Below the pieces are notes generated by a model. The model was not told the origin of the DNA. It saw only the letters and a program-made list of their open reading frames with translations, and made no database searches. A stretch of 23,417 nucleotides of DNA, taken from SHLQ01 sp964445255. GTDB lineage: Bacteria > Actinomycetota > Acidimicrobiia > Acidimicrobiales > SHLQ01. The stretch is from contig CAYUKM010000035.1 in assembly GCA_964445255.1 (NCBI GenBank), positions 1 through 23,417 of the forward strand, in the 5' to 3' direction. The translations under genes were made by a program, and so were the position numbers. Of the stretch, positions 1-8,500 are shown piece by piece; position 1 is the stretch's first letter, and each line of letters opens with the position of its first letter.

Positions 1-2
1 CC

Positions 3-626
3 CAAAACTTCGGCATCGACGACCCTGCAAACGCTGGCTTCGATCAGTGCCTCGACGAGTTCCAAAACGGCAACGTCGCCCTCTGGTACGACTCAACAAG
101 CGCCGCCCCAATCCTCGAAGCCAGCAACAGCCCAATCGCGGGCAACGTCGGCTACACCCTCGCCCCAACCAACCTCACCAACGCATCAGGGTGGCTGCGT
201 TCTCAATCGTTCGTGATCAATGACATAGCGGAGACCCGAGAGACCGTAGAAGCATCATGGGAGTTCATTAGCTGGGCGACCTCAGCCGAGTTCGCTCGCA
301 TCGCAGCCGAGAACCTGCCCGGCGATCTGGCCGACGTAGAGCAAAACACGCGATTGTCCACCCACGCCAACCCCGAATTCGCCGAAGCAAACCAGCCCTA
401 CGGCGACATCGTTCTCGAAGCAATCACCACCTCACCCATCGACAACCCCGGCACCACACCGCGACCCGGAGTCGGGGGTGTCCAATTCGTAGGCGTCCCC
501 GAGTTCCAAGACATCGCTAACCGCTGCACCCAGCATCTCTCAGACGCAATAGCCGGAGAAACATCCGTCGACGACGCCCTCGATGCCTGCCAAGAAATCG
601 CGTCGGAGATTTCCTTGGAAGGCTAA
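3..626 (+). CDS. Sugar/polyol ABC transporter substrate-binding protein, C-terminal part
   Basis: The reading frame is open from the first bases of the window, so the N-terminal half, including any lipoprotein signal, lies outside; 207 residues are visible. They resemble the C-terminal lobe of extracellular solute-binding proteins of the SBP_bac_1 family, especially the sorbitol/mannitol type. Signs are the segment NGNVALWYDSTSAA near the start, a FISWATSAEF segment, and the PGVGGVQFVGVPEFQDIA region close to the end. Such proteins capture a sugar or sugar alcohol outside the membrane and deliver it to an ABC permease. The permease genes would be expected just upstream or elsewhere in the operon. 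It converges on the deacylase gene with a 19-bp gap. The substrate cannot be told from this fragment. The family call is firm; the polyol preference is inference. Confidence 0.85.
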   Translation, partial: QNFGIDDPANAGFDQCLDEFQNGNVALWYDSTSAAPILEASNSPIAGNVGYTLAPTNLTNASGWLRSQSFVINDIAETRETVEASWEFISWATSAEFARIAAENLPGDLADVEQNTRLSTHANPEFAEANQPYGDIVLEAITTSPIDNPGTTPRPGVGGVQFVGVPEFQDIANRCTQHLSDAIAGETSVDDALDACQEIASEISLEG

Positions 627-645
627 CTCGACGGGGACCTTCAGG

Positions 646-1122
646 TCAGTTCCCGAAGCTCGCCTTGGTCGCGCCTGTGAGGGTGAGCAGTTGCTCGGGG
701 TCCACCGGGAAGACGTGACGTGGCGTTCCCGCAGCGGCCCACACGGTGTCGTACTCGAGGAGTGTTGGATCGAAGAACGACCGGACGGTGTTCACGTGGC
801 CCAGCGGTGGAACGCCGCCGATGGCGAACCCGGTGACCTCTCGAACTTGGTCGACGTCCGCACGATCGCAACGATCTCCGCCTGCAGCCCTCGCCAGAGC
901 CTCGGTGTCGACGCGGTTCTTGCCACTCGTGAGCGCGAGAACGAGTTCGTCATTGACACTGAAGATCAACGACTTGACGATCTGACCTACCTCACACCCA
1001 ACAGCGGCTGCTGCGTCGGGGGCGGTGCGAGTGCCATCGGGGTACTCGACGATCTCGATCTCGAAGCCATTGGCGGCCGCCGAGTCGATAACGCGCTGGA
1101 CCCCGGCTGGCCACTCGGTCAT
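646..1122 (-). CDS. YbaK/ProX-type aminoacyl-tRNA deacylase
   Basis: A 158-residue single-domain protein of the YbaK/EbsC editing family, which hydrolyses mischarged aminoacyl-tRNA (typically Cys- or Ala-tRNA(Pro)) in trans in the cytoplasm. Visible hallmarks are the lysine of GQIVKSLIF (K50), followed by a strand with VLALTSGKNRVD, and the glycine-rich TGFAIGGVPPLGH segment (about 97-109). Length matches the family. The reading frame continues upstream, but ATG at 1120-1122 is chosen because it overlaps the stop of the GH13 gene as ATGA and is preceded by GGAAAGA at good spacing. The short overlap implies translational coupling with the glycosidase, an odd partner for a tRNA-editing factor. 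Which mischarged tRNA it edits cannot be read from sequence. Confidence 0.88.
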   Translation of the reverse strand: MTEWPAGVQRVIDSAAANGFEIEIVEYPDGTRTAPDAAAAVGCEVGQIVKSLIFSVNDELVLALTSGKNRVDTEALARAAGGDRCDRADVDQVREVTGFAIGGVPPLGHVNTVRSFFDPTLLEYDTVWAAAGTPRHVFPVDPEQLLTLTGATKASFGN

Positions 1123-2576
1123 CGTGGGTCTTTCCAGATCCCGAGACTTCGAGCCGGCAAGTTGATCTGCTTCTTGGTGAGCTTCGCTGCGCCCCACAAC
1201 AGTTCGACATCTGGTCCGAACTGGTCGACGACGGGAACGACATCGGGTTCATCGGCATGGTTGATCGCCACCACAACGCGGTCTGCACCGGTCCCCCGGG
1301 CATAGAGATACGTGCGGCCATAGTCAGGACCAGGAGCTGGGCCGAGACGCTCGAAATCTGGCGACCGCAAGCCGGGCTGCTCGTGACGAACCGCTATGAG
1401 CTCACGAAGAGCTTTGTTGAGCTCGGGATGTTCATCCATCGCCTCCCAAGGGAAGCCTCGACGACTGTCGGGATCAGGCTCGCCCTCGAGTCCGACCTCG
1501 GTGCCGTAATAAATGCATGGGGCACCCGGCATGGTCAACAAGAGGGCCAGGCAGAGCAGTACCAATTCGTAGTCACCATCGGCCATCGTCATGAGCCGAC
1601 CGGTGTCATGGCTGTCGAGCAAGTTCAGCATCGACGTACGTTCCGACGGCCCGTACCAGCCCATCAACTCGTCAATTCGGTCTGCGTACTCGCCAGCGTT
1701 CAGCCCGGGCGTCACGTGGTAGTCAAAGTTCTGGACGATGCCGGCTTCGTTGATCCGATTACCTATGGCGAACGCGATCGTCGAGGTCGTGAACGGGTAA
1801 TTCATCACGCCATCGAAAGGGCCGTCCGGGCCGACCCAACCCTTGGCCTCGTGCCAGATCTCACCGGTGATGTAGGCGTCAGGGTTCACCGTTCGAACGC
1901 GACGACGGAACTCATCCCAAAAGCCCGGCGTGCTGATCTCGTTCGGAACATCGAGGCGCCAGCCATCGATCCCCTTCTCGACCCAATAGGTTCCAACGCT
2001 CCACAAGAACTCGCGAACCGCTTCGTGTTCGGTATTGAACTTCGGCAACGCATGCAGACCCCACCACGCGTCATAGGTAACGGGCGTGTCCTCGTCGTAT
2101 GGAGCGACGGGAAAGCTTCGGACGTTGAACCAGTCGAGAAATGCTGACTTCTCCTGGTGCTCGGCGATGTCGTTGAACTGAAAGAACCCACGACTCGCGT
2201 GATTAAAGACCCCATCGAGAATCACTCGTATGCCATGCTTCTTCGCCCCGGCAAGCACGGCATCGAACGCTTCGTCTCCGCCGAGCACCGGATCGACTCG
2301 GAAGTAGTCGTGCGTGTGATACCGATGATTCGACGCGCTCTGAAAGATGGGGTTGAGCCACAAGGCCGTTATCCCGAGGTCGGCGAGATAACCGAGCTTG
2401 TCGGCGACGCCCCATAGGTCGCCGCCCTTGTAGCCATGAAAGGTGGGGGGCTCGTCCCACTCTTCAAGCTGCATCCCCAATTCGACCCGACCCGAGCGGG
2501 CGAAACGATCGGGAAAGATCCCGTAGAAGACGGCATCAGCTATCCAGCTCGGCGGGTCGGTCTGTGGAGTTGTCAC
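1119..2576 (-). CDS. GH13 alpha-amylase-family glycosidase (neopullulanase/cyclomaltodextrinase-like)
   Basis: A 485-residue glycoside hydrolase family 13 enzyme that cleaves alpha-glucosidic bonds in maltodextrin-like substrates. All four conserved regions are present: DGVFNH (121-126), GWRLDVPNE with nucleophile D209, GEIWH with acid/base E239, and LLDSHDTGR with the transition-state Asp D324. The barrel begins almost at the N-terminus (YGIFPDRF, 18-25), so the CBM34 domain usual in neopullulanases of about 585 residues is missing. No signal peptide is seen, so it should act inside the cell on imported oligosaccharides. The start is GTG. A perfect TATTAT ends 7 bases before it, which suggests a leaderless mRNA. 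It is the first gene of a pair with the YbaK-type gene. The sugar-binding protein next door fits carbohydrate use, but lies on the other strand. Confidence 0.92.
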   Translation of the reverse strand: MTTPQTDPPSWIADAVFYGIFPDRFARSGRVELGMQLEEWDEPPTFHGYKGGDLWGVADKLGYLADLGITALWLNPIFQSASNHRYHTHDYFRVDPVLGGDEAFDAVLAGAKKHGIRVILDGVFNHASRGFFQFNDIAEHQEKSAFLDWFNVRSFPVAPYDEDTPVTYDAWWGLHALPKFNTEHEAVREFLWSVGTYWVEKGIDGWRLDVPNEISTPGFWDEFRRRVRTVNPDAYITGEIWHEAKGWVGPDGPFDGVMNYPFTTSTIAFAIGNRINEAGIVQNFDYHVTPGLNAGEYADRIDELMGWYGPSERTSMLNLLDSHDTGRLMTMADGDYELVLLCLALLLTMPGAPCIYYGTEVGLEGEPDPDSRRGFPWEAMDEHPELNKALRELIAVRHEQPGLRSPDFERLGPAPGPDYGRTYLYARGTGADRVVVAINHADEPDVVPVVDQFGPDVELLWGAAKLTKKQINLPARSLGIWKDPR

Positions 2577-2583
2577 GGCTCAA

Positions 2584-2589
2584 ATAATA
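2584..2589 (-). promoter_or_regulatory. Probable -10 box of the GH13 gene, leaderless
   Basis: TATTAT on the minus strand, followed by 7 bases and the GTG start. No Shine-Dalgarno fits between them. No convincing -35 hexamer is seen 16-18 bases further upstream. Confidence 0.6.
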
Positions 2590-2641
2590 GGGGCGGGCGC
2601 GATATTAGGTACGCATCAAGATCGTCAGATTCATCAATCGG

Positions 2642-3832
2642 TTAGATGTGCCCGCGCAGTTTCGCGGCGAGATTGCCGCGCTTGTCGACGTCGATCGTTG
2701 ATGGACCGACGAGCGAGCGTAAGTCTCGAACGGCGTCAGCAACTCGCGCTGCCGTCTGTGCTGTGTCGTGTCCATCCTCGGCGAAGCACGACTTGATACG
2801 CAGCACGTCGGCTTCCCGATCGGTCTTGACGTCCATGCGTGCAACGAGATCGCCATCGACCATGACCGGCAGTACGTAGTAGCCGTAGCGTCGCTTGGCA
2901 GCAGGGGTGTAGATCTCGATCTTGTACTCAAACCCCCAGATCCGTTCCGCTCGGTCACGATTCCAAACGACCGGATCAAACGGCGACAACACCGTCGCCC
3001 CAGAAATGCTGCGAGGGATTCGAGCTTCGGGGTCAGCAAAGGCTGGCTTCGACCATCCCTCGACGGCCGCCGGGACGACGAGGCCCTGCTCCACTAGCTC
3101 GCTCAAGGCCACCCGAATCCCGCGGATCGGCAGTCGGAAGTAGTCGGCGATATCGGACGCGGTCCCGACGCCGAGGGCTCGCACCGCCGTGAGCGCTAAG
3201 TGTTGTTGTGCCTCGCTGACCGATGGTGTCGGCAACGAGCGAATCGATGCCGGAACGATGTCCTCGATCGGACTGAAGACCTTCTCGAAGTTTCCTTGTC
3301 TCCGTATCCCGAGTTCACCGACGCGAAAGAGCCAATCGAGGGCCAGCACACCGAGGGACCGATGCCACCAACCCGAACCGTCGTCTTGCAACGGCCGTGG
3401 ATCCGACAAGGTCCCTCCGGTGACCGCCCCACGCTCGCGAGCTTCCTCCAGCACCGATTGAACGTAAGCCGGTTCGCGCACCGCGACTTCGTGAAGGCTC
3501 TTCCATGTCTTCCCGGCGCGAGCGCGCTCCCACGTCCACCGGATGAATGGTTCGGTTTCCACCGGAAGCAAAGACGCTTCGTGCGACCACGCTTCGAACC
3601 ATTCGTTCCGGTCGTAGGCGAGCCGATCGAACCTGTGCATCTCATAGGGGCCGAGGCGGCTGTGAAATGGCATGTACTGCGTTCGCGCTACGACCGGGAT
3701 GGAATCGAGTTGCACCACCTGCATCCGGCCCATGACGCGGCGAAGGTGCCTGCTGTCGATCCGACCCTTGGGCCGAGGATCGGCGAACCCTTGTGCACCG
3801 AGTGCGACTCGACGGGCGACATCGAGAGTCAT
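2642..3832 (-). CDS. Winged-helix DNA glycosylase, YcaQ/AlkZ (HTH_42) family
   Basis: A 396-residue protein of the HTH_42 superfamily, whose studied members (E. coli YcaQ/AlkX, Streptomyces AlkZ) excise bulky or crosslinking N-alkylpurines from DNA. The N-terminus ARRVALGAQGF, the QLDSIPVVARTQY segment and the following SRLGPYEMHRFDRL stretch are characteristic. The catalytic triplet Q41-L42-D43 is of the QxD form known from YcaQ rather than the QxQ of AlkZ. Other signs are a winged-helix region around SEAQQHLALTAVRALGVGTASDIADYF and a C-terminal YKIEIYTPAAKRRYGYYVLPV. The open frame extends about 149 codons further upstream, but that part is the antisense of the FKBP gene. ATG at 3830-3832 starts at the family's normal N-terminus. 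It is divergent from the FKBP gene with an 88-bp gap. Substrate range is unknown. Confidence 0.85.
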   Translation of the reverse strand: MTLDVARRVALGAQGFADPRPKGRIDSRHLRRVMGRMQVVQLDSIPVVARTQYMPFHSRLGPYEMHRFDRLAYDRNEWFEAWSHEASLLPVETEPFIRWTWERARAGKTWKSLHEVAVREPAYVQSVLEEARERGAVTGGTLSDPRPLQDDGSGWWHRSLGVLALDWLFRVGELGIRRQGNFEKVFSPIEDIVPASIRSLPTPSVSEAQQHLALTAVRALGVGTASDIADYFRLPIRGIRVALSELVEQGLVVPAAVEGWSKPAFADPEARIPRSISGATVLSPFDPVVWNRDRAERIWGFEYKIEIYTPAAKRRYGYYVLPVMVDGDLVARMDVKTDREADVLRIKSCFAEDGHDTAQTAARVADAVRDLRSLVGPSTIDVDKRGNLAAKLRGHI

Positions 3833-3908
3833 CTTCCACTGTCCCGTACGCGCCACGCTGCGACAGTACTCGCTGTTGGGGCGCGGCCCAGAAGCTGGCC
3901 TCCGCCGG

Positions 3909-3914
3909 TAGTGT
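3909..3914 (+). promoter_or_regulatory. Probable -10 box of the FKBP lipoprotein gene, leaderless
   Basis: TAGTGT followed by 6 bases (TTTGAG) and the GTG start at 3921. The purines just before GTG are too close to serve as a Shine-Dalgarno. Confidence 0.5.
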
Positions 3915-3920
3915 TTTGAG

Positions 3921-4895
3921 GTGACAAAGAACCTTGGTAGTCCGCTCCGCTTATTGCTGGTCGTCCTCGCACTCGTAGCTTTCGCCTGCGGGTCAGAATC
4001 CGATGAAACAGCCACCACCGCCGCTGAAGATCCGGTGGCCGAGAGCGACGCAGCTGAATCCGATACGTCGGGCGACGGTGCTACCGAATCCGACCCCGTA
4101 GCCGATGCTGGACCTGCCCCAGAAGCGAGCGTAAACGTGGTCGCGGGTTCCACCGACGACATCAACGGTGGCAAGCCCGATGACATTGCGCCTGGGGATG
4201 ACGTTCCTCTGGCCCTCAGCATCACCGACCTCGTCGAGGGAGACGGCAACGCAGCCCAAGCGGGCGACCTTTTGGTCATGCACTACGTAGGCGTGCTTCA
4301 GGACGGCAGTCAGTTCGACGCCAGCTGGGATCGTGGCGACACGTTTAGCTTCCCGCTCGGTCAAGGGCGCGTCATTCAAGGATGGGATGAGGGCATCATC
4401 GGCATGCAAGAGGGTGGCCGCCGGATCCTTGCCATTCCCCCTGAACAGGCCTACGGAGCGCAGTCGCCGAGCCCGGACATCCCACCCAACAGTCCGCTGT
4501 ACTTCGTCGTAGACCTCGTTGCAGCGATCACGCCTCCTGACGTCGAGAACGAGGCGGCGCCCGCCACCGAACTCGGCGTTACGGTTCTCGAAGAGGGCGA
4601 TGGCGACACGGTTGCCGTCGGCGATGTGGTCGAGGTCCACTTCACTGCATTGATCCAGGAAACCGGTGAGGAGATCGCCTCAACGTTTCTCACCGGCCAA
4701 CCGGCCATTTTCGAAGTGGGTGTCGAGCCCACGCAGTTCCTGGCTGGGTTCGACGAAGCGCTCCCGGGCAACAATGTCGGTTCATGGCTCCGGGTGATTG
4801 TCCCACCAGAGCTCGGACTGCCCGACGCAGAAGACAACGGTCTGCCACCCGAGCCAACGATCGTGACCGAGCTCTTCATCTCCCGCATCCGCTAG
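3921..4895 (+). CDS. Lipoprotein with two FKBP-type peptidyl-prolyl isomerase domains
   Basis: A 324-residue exported prolyl isomerase. Residues 1-22 form a signal peptide ending LVAFA, followed by Cys23 (a slightly atypical lipobox). An acidic Ser/Thr/Asp-rich linker to about residue 90 comes next. The first FKBP domain (about 97-203) keeps the active-site set expected from FKBP12: Y122, F132-D133, V151-I152, W155, Y178 and F195. The second domain (about 214-324) has the same fold pattern, but positions equivalent to the active-site Tyr, Trp and Tyr are F241, F277 and L300, so it is probably a non-catalytic chaperone or binding module. The protein would fold secreted or cell-surface proteins outside the membrane. 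The start is GTG, consistent with the -10 box at 3909. The next gene on this side is convergent, 17 bp away. Confidence 0.9.
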   Translation: MTKNLGSPLRLLLVVLALVAFACGSESDETATTAAEDPVAESDAAESDTSGDGATESDPVADAGPAPEASVNVVAGSTDDINGGKPDDIAPGDDVPLALSITDLVEGDGNAAQAGDLLVMHYVGVLQDGSQFDASWDRGDTFSFPLGQGRVIQGWDEGIIGMQEGGRRILAIPPEQAYGAQSPSPDIPPNSPLYFVVDLVAAITPPDVENEAAPATELGVTVLEEGDGDTVAVGDVVEVHFTALIQETGEEIASTFLTGQPAIFEVGVEPTQFLAGFDEALPGNNVGSWLRVIVPPELGLPDAEDNGLPPEPTIVTELFISRIR

Positions 4896-4912
4896 CGGTA
4901 AAGGGTCTCGGC

Positions 4913-5482
4913 CTAGTCGTCGTCTGGGAGACCCAGACGGAGCTTGATCGAATCGAGGAAGCGTTCAAAGATGCCTTCGTCTTCGTCAACAATGCCGCCT
5001 CCGGCGGTTACACCAGTGCGCTCGGCGCGGAACTCGGCGACCTGTGCGCTGCGGTCTTCGCTCGACTGGACCTGACCGCCCTCGATATCGAAGGCCATGA
5101 CGCGCTCGTAGTGCCACGCCGGAAGAAATCCCGCGTGCACGTAGAGATCAAGAATCGGGTCGGCGCCAATGATGAGATCGCCGGACCACTCAAGGCGGTG
5201 GTCGAGTTTGAGGTAGGTCCAGGTTTGCCCATACTCATCGGTGGTCGCCTCGACACCATTGATCGGCGGTGGGGCCTCAACCGAGCCGACTTGTATGTCG
5301 GAGAGAATTAGCGCACCGTCCTCGACGCGATAGCGGGCGAAGACCCCACGGGTGTTCGCCGTATGCATCATGACCGGCTTCACGCCATGAGCGCGAACAT
5401 CGAACAATGAATCGGGCAACGGCTCGACGATGGCGTACTCCACATCGTCGACAACGATCACATCTGACATCTGTCCGCTCAT
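4913..5482 (-). CDS. Protein of unknown function, third gene of the addBA operon
   Basis: A 189-residue acidic, soluble-looking protein with no signal peptide or membrane segment. I do not recognise a named family. A recurring pattern seen in uncharacterised bacterial proteins appears to be present: TANTRGVFARYRV (41-53), a beta-rich middle, LEWSGDLIIG (97-106), then DLYVHAGFLPAWHYERVMAF (112-131) ending in EGGQV. The C-terminus is charged and helical (about 166-189). The frame extends further upstream, but ATG at 5480-5482 is preceded by AAGGAG with 8 bases of spacing, the clearest ribosome site in this part of the window. It lies 34 bp downstream of the AddA-like gene on the same strand, so it is probably co-transcribed with the recombination nuclease. 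That is the only hint to function. Confidence 0.75.
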   Translation of the reverse strand: MSGQMSDVIVVDDVEYAIVEPLPDSLFDVRAHGVKPVMMHTANTRGVFARYRVEDGALILSDIQVGSVEAPPPINGVEATTDEYGQTWTYLKLDHRLEWSGDLIIGADPILDLYVHAGFLPAWHYERVMAFDIEGGQVQSSEDRSAQVAEFRAERTGVTAGGGIVDEDEGIFERFLDSIKLRLGLPDDD

Positions 5483-5516
5483 AACGCTCTCTCCTTGTGC
5501 GGCCGCCACGTCGATG

Positions 5517-8500
5517 CTAGTCAACGGCGGCTTGGGCCATGGGGTGTTCGCCGTAGTCACGCACTTCGGCCTTGGCGGCGTCGAGGTCCGACACATGGCG
5601 AACTACGGCGGTACCGGAGCCACAGAACACGAACTGCACGTCGACGACCGGGCGCCCGGTAGCGGTTTCAATCGCCACCGCATACGCCGCGCCTTGCAAC
5701 CGGTACTGGGCAACCTTTGCATCGACAGCGCGGTCATTGGGGACGCTGTCAGTCTTGTAGTCAACCACGACAAGACCTTCCGGCGTGTCGACAACAAGGT
5801 CGACATAGCCCTCCAATGTCACTGCGCCGACCGGCGTCGCAACGTACAACTCTTTCCAATGCGCAGCACCTGCGCACGATCGCACGATTGGAGACCCGAG
5901 CGCCGATTCGACGGCACGCTGGATCGCGTCGGTGTGCTCGGGCACCGACTCTGACCACGCCTGCGCCGATGACAGCTCAGCGATGGCTTGGGGTGTCGGG
6001 TTTTTCAGGTCAAGCAACTGAAGCACCGCGTGCACGGCAGTGCCGATGGCAGTACCGGTACGTCCACGACGGAACTCTCGCGGCGGCAGCGCATCGGTGC
6101 CGGGCTCTTCGGCGAGTGGGTCGCGACCGGTTTCGAGATCCGATTCATCATTGGCGAGCGGGGTATCACGAATCGACTTCGCCATCGCCGTAGCGGAGAT
6201 GGTCGACCGCTGAGAACCACGCGCAAGTCGGTCATGATGCGTTGCAGCCCACGATGACCGCGACGGCAACACCACTTCGCCCTCGTCGCCATCATCGGTC
6301 GAGAAAGTTGCAACCGCTGTTGCGGCCTCATCCGGGTCGAATTCAAATCGGCGAACCAGTTCGCTGCCGTCGGCCTCCGCCCACTCATTTATTGTCAGGC
6401 CAAAGCTCGGGGTCGCCTTGTCCTTCTTCATCACGTGACAGCCGCTGACCGCCAGGTGGTCGCGAGCCCTCGTAAGACCGACATAGAGAAGCCGGTCGCG
6501 TTCGGGGCCATCCATCTCATCATCGAGTTCTTTGGCCAGGTCGAAGAACCTCGTTCGGGCAGCCTTGGAGATGCTGACCTCGGGCAACACACCCCGTTCG
6601 CCCCACTTCACCTCGCCGACGTTTCGCCGCCCTCCTCGTGCGGTCGTCAGCCCCGACACGATGGTGATTGGGAACTCCAAACCTTTCGAGCCGTGGATCG
6701 TCATAATCTGCACGGCTTCGTCGTCGGGCTCTGGAAGCATCGGCTCGTGGGCGCGGGAGCCATCGGCGCCCTGCAAGCGAGTCCAATCGAGGTAGTTGCG
6801 CAGGTCGCCTCCACCCGCTTCAGAAAACGCTCGGGCCTGGTCGATCACATAGCGAATTCGCCGCCAGGTATCGCGTGGACGTCGGCCGGCAGCTGGGAGG
6901 GCCATCGCGTTGCGCTCGTCGACCACCCGCTGCAGGAGAGCGCTCGGCTCCTCCCACCAGCGCTGAGCACTCAGCTTTTGCAGGTGCTCGAGCCCTTGGG
7001 CGACCACCGAATCGGACAATTCGGGGGGTATGTATCCGTGGAGTTCGAGCGATCCGCCACCGTCGACGAAGCAGTATAGATCGTCGTAACCGCAGGCGTA
7101 GAGGGGCGAGCGCAACGCCGCGACTAGCGAGATCTGATCGGATGCGTCGTCGATTGCACGTAGAACCGACAGAAGATCTCGGATTTCTTGTGTCTCGTAG
7201 ACGAGGGTTCCCGTGTCGGCACGAAATGGAATCCCCCGGTCGTCAAGCGCGTGGCTGAGCTGGGACAGCGACGTTCGGGTGGGCAACAAGATGGTGATGT
7301 CGGAGAGTTTCGGTGCTCGCCACTCACCCGATTTGTCGAGCACCTGCCAACGATCCGGGTGCTCCAGGGTTTCGGCGACGATCGCTGCCACCGCAGCCGC
7401 CTCGGCCTCTCGTGCGTCAGCCGCGTTGCCTTGGATCGGACCGCCAAAGATGAGGGGGCGATGATCGGCTGCTGTCGGTTCACGGAACGGAACGAGTGGG
7501 GTGTATTTGGCTTGGCCCTCTGTCTCCTCGGGCATGAGCATGTCGAAGAATCCATTGACCATCTCGATGATCGGAGACACCGTTCGGAAGTTCTGCTGAA
7601 GCGTGACTGCACCGCTAGCGAACTGCTTCGCTGCCTTCAGGAACAGCGTGATGTCGGCTCGACGGAAGCGATAGATCGACTGCTTTGGGTCACCGACGAA
7701 GAACAGGCGCCCGTCTTCGGTGGGAAGGTCGCTCCAGTCGGTGTCGACCACGCCTTCGATCGAGGTAGCGAGCAATGTGGCCAGACTGATTTGCAGCGGA
7801 TCGGTGTCTTGAAACTCGTCGAGCATCAGGACCTTGTACCGCTCCGACAGTGCTAGGCGGGCCTCCGGAGATGTTCGCAACAGCTCGTGAGCCAGCACCA
7901 ACAAGTCGTGAAATTCGAGCACACCGTCGGCTCGTCGTTGTTGGGCCGACTGATACGTAAAGATCGCGATTCGTTCGGCTAGGCGTCGCAACGACTCATT
8001 TGTAACCGCCTCGATAACCGCTTCGCAGTGTTCTTTAAGCGAGGCGCAGAGGTCTTTGACCGCAGGCAGGTCAGCCCAGTTCGCGCCGCGACCAACACCG
8101 AGACCGAACTTCAGCTCGGTCATCAGCTTCACGATGCGAAGCCGTTCACGGTCGTCGGTGGCTCGATCGAATCGGGCAAAGGTGGGTTCGGCATTTTGGA
8201 TACAGGCCAGAAACTTGTCGCCAGGGTCGGAGCAGTCGCTGACCACTTTGCGGATCTGGAACACCCATTCGCGAATTGTGGACGTGTCGATGGCCATCGG
8301 CGCTCGATCGGTGACCTCAATGCCGAGGAGGAAGTCCCAATTGTCGTCAAACGCTTGCGCGATATTGCGAACTGCTGACTTGTTCAGGTCTACCCCAAGG
8401 ATCGCGGCTCGAACGATGAACTCCTCGACATCTGGGTCCTCGTATAGCTCATCGAGGAACTCTGACCATCGCTTGTCGAAGGCCAGCTGCGACCGGACTT

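Noticed and set aside
583..1305. Plus-strand frame of 240 codons
   Set aside because: It is the antisense of the YbaK-type and GH13 genes, which have clear family motifs.
3833..4279. N-terminal extension of the YcaQ-like frame by 149 codons
   Set aside because: It is the antisense of the FKBP lipoprotein gene and has low-complexity Ser/Ala composition. The family's normal N-terminus begins at the ATG at 3832.
4784..5311. Plus-strand open frame of 175 codons across the FKBP end and the unknown gene
   Set aside because: It overlaps two better-supported genes and has no ribosome site. Its apparent order comes from the codon pattern of the opposite strand.
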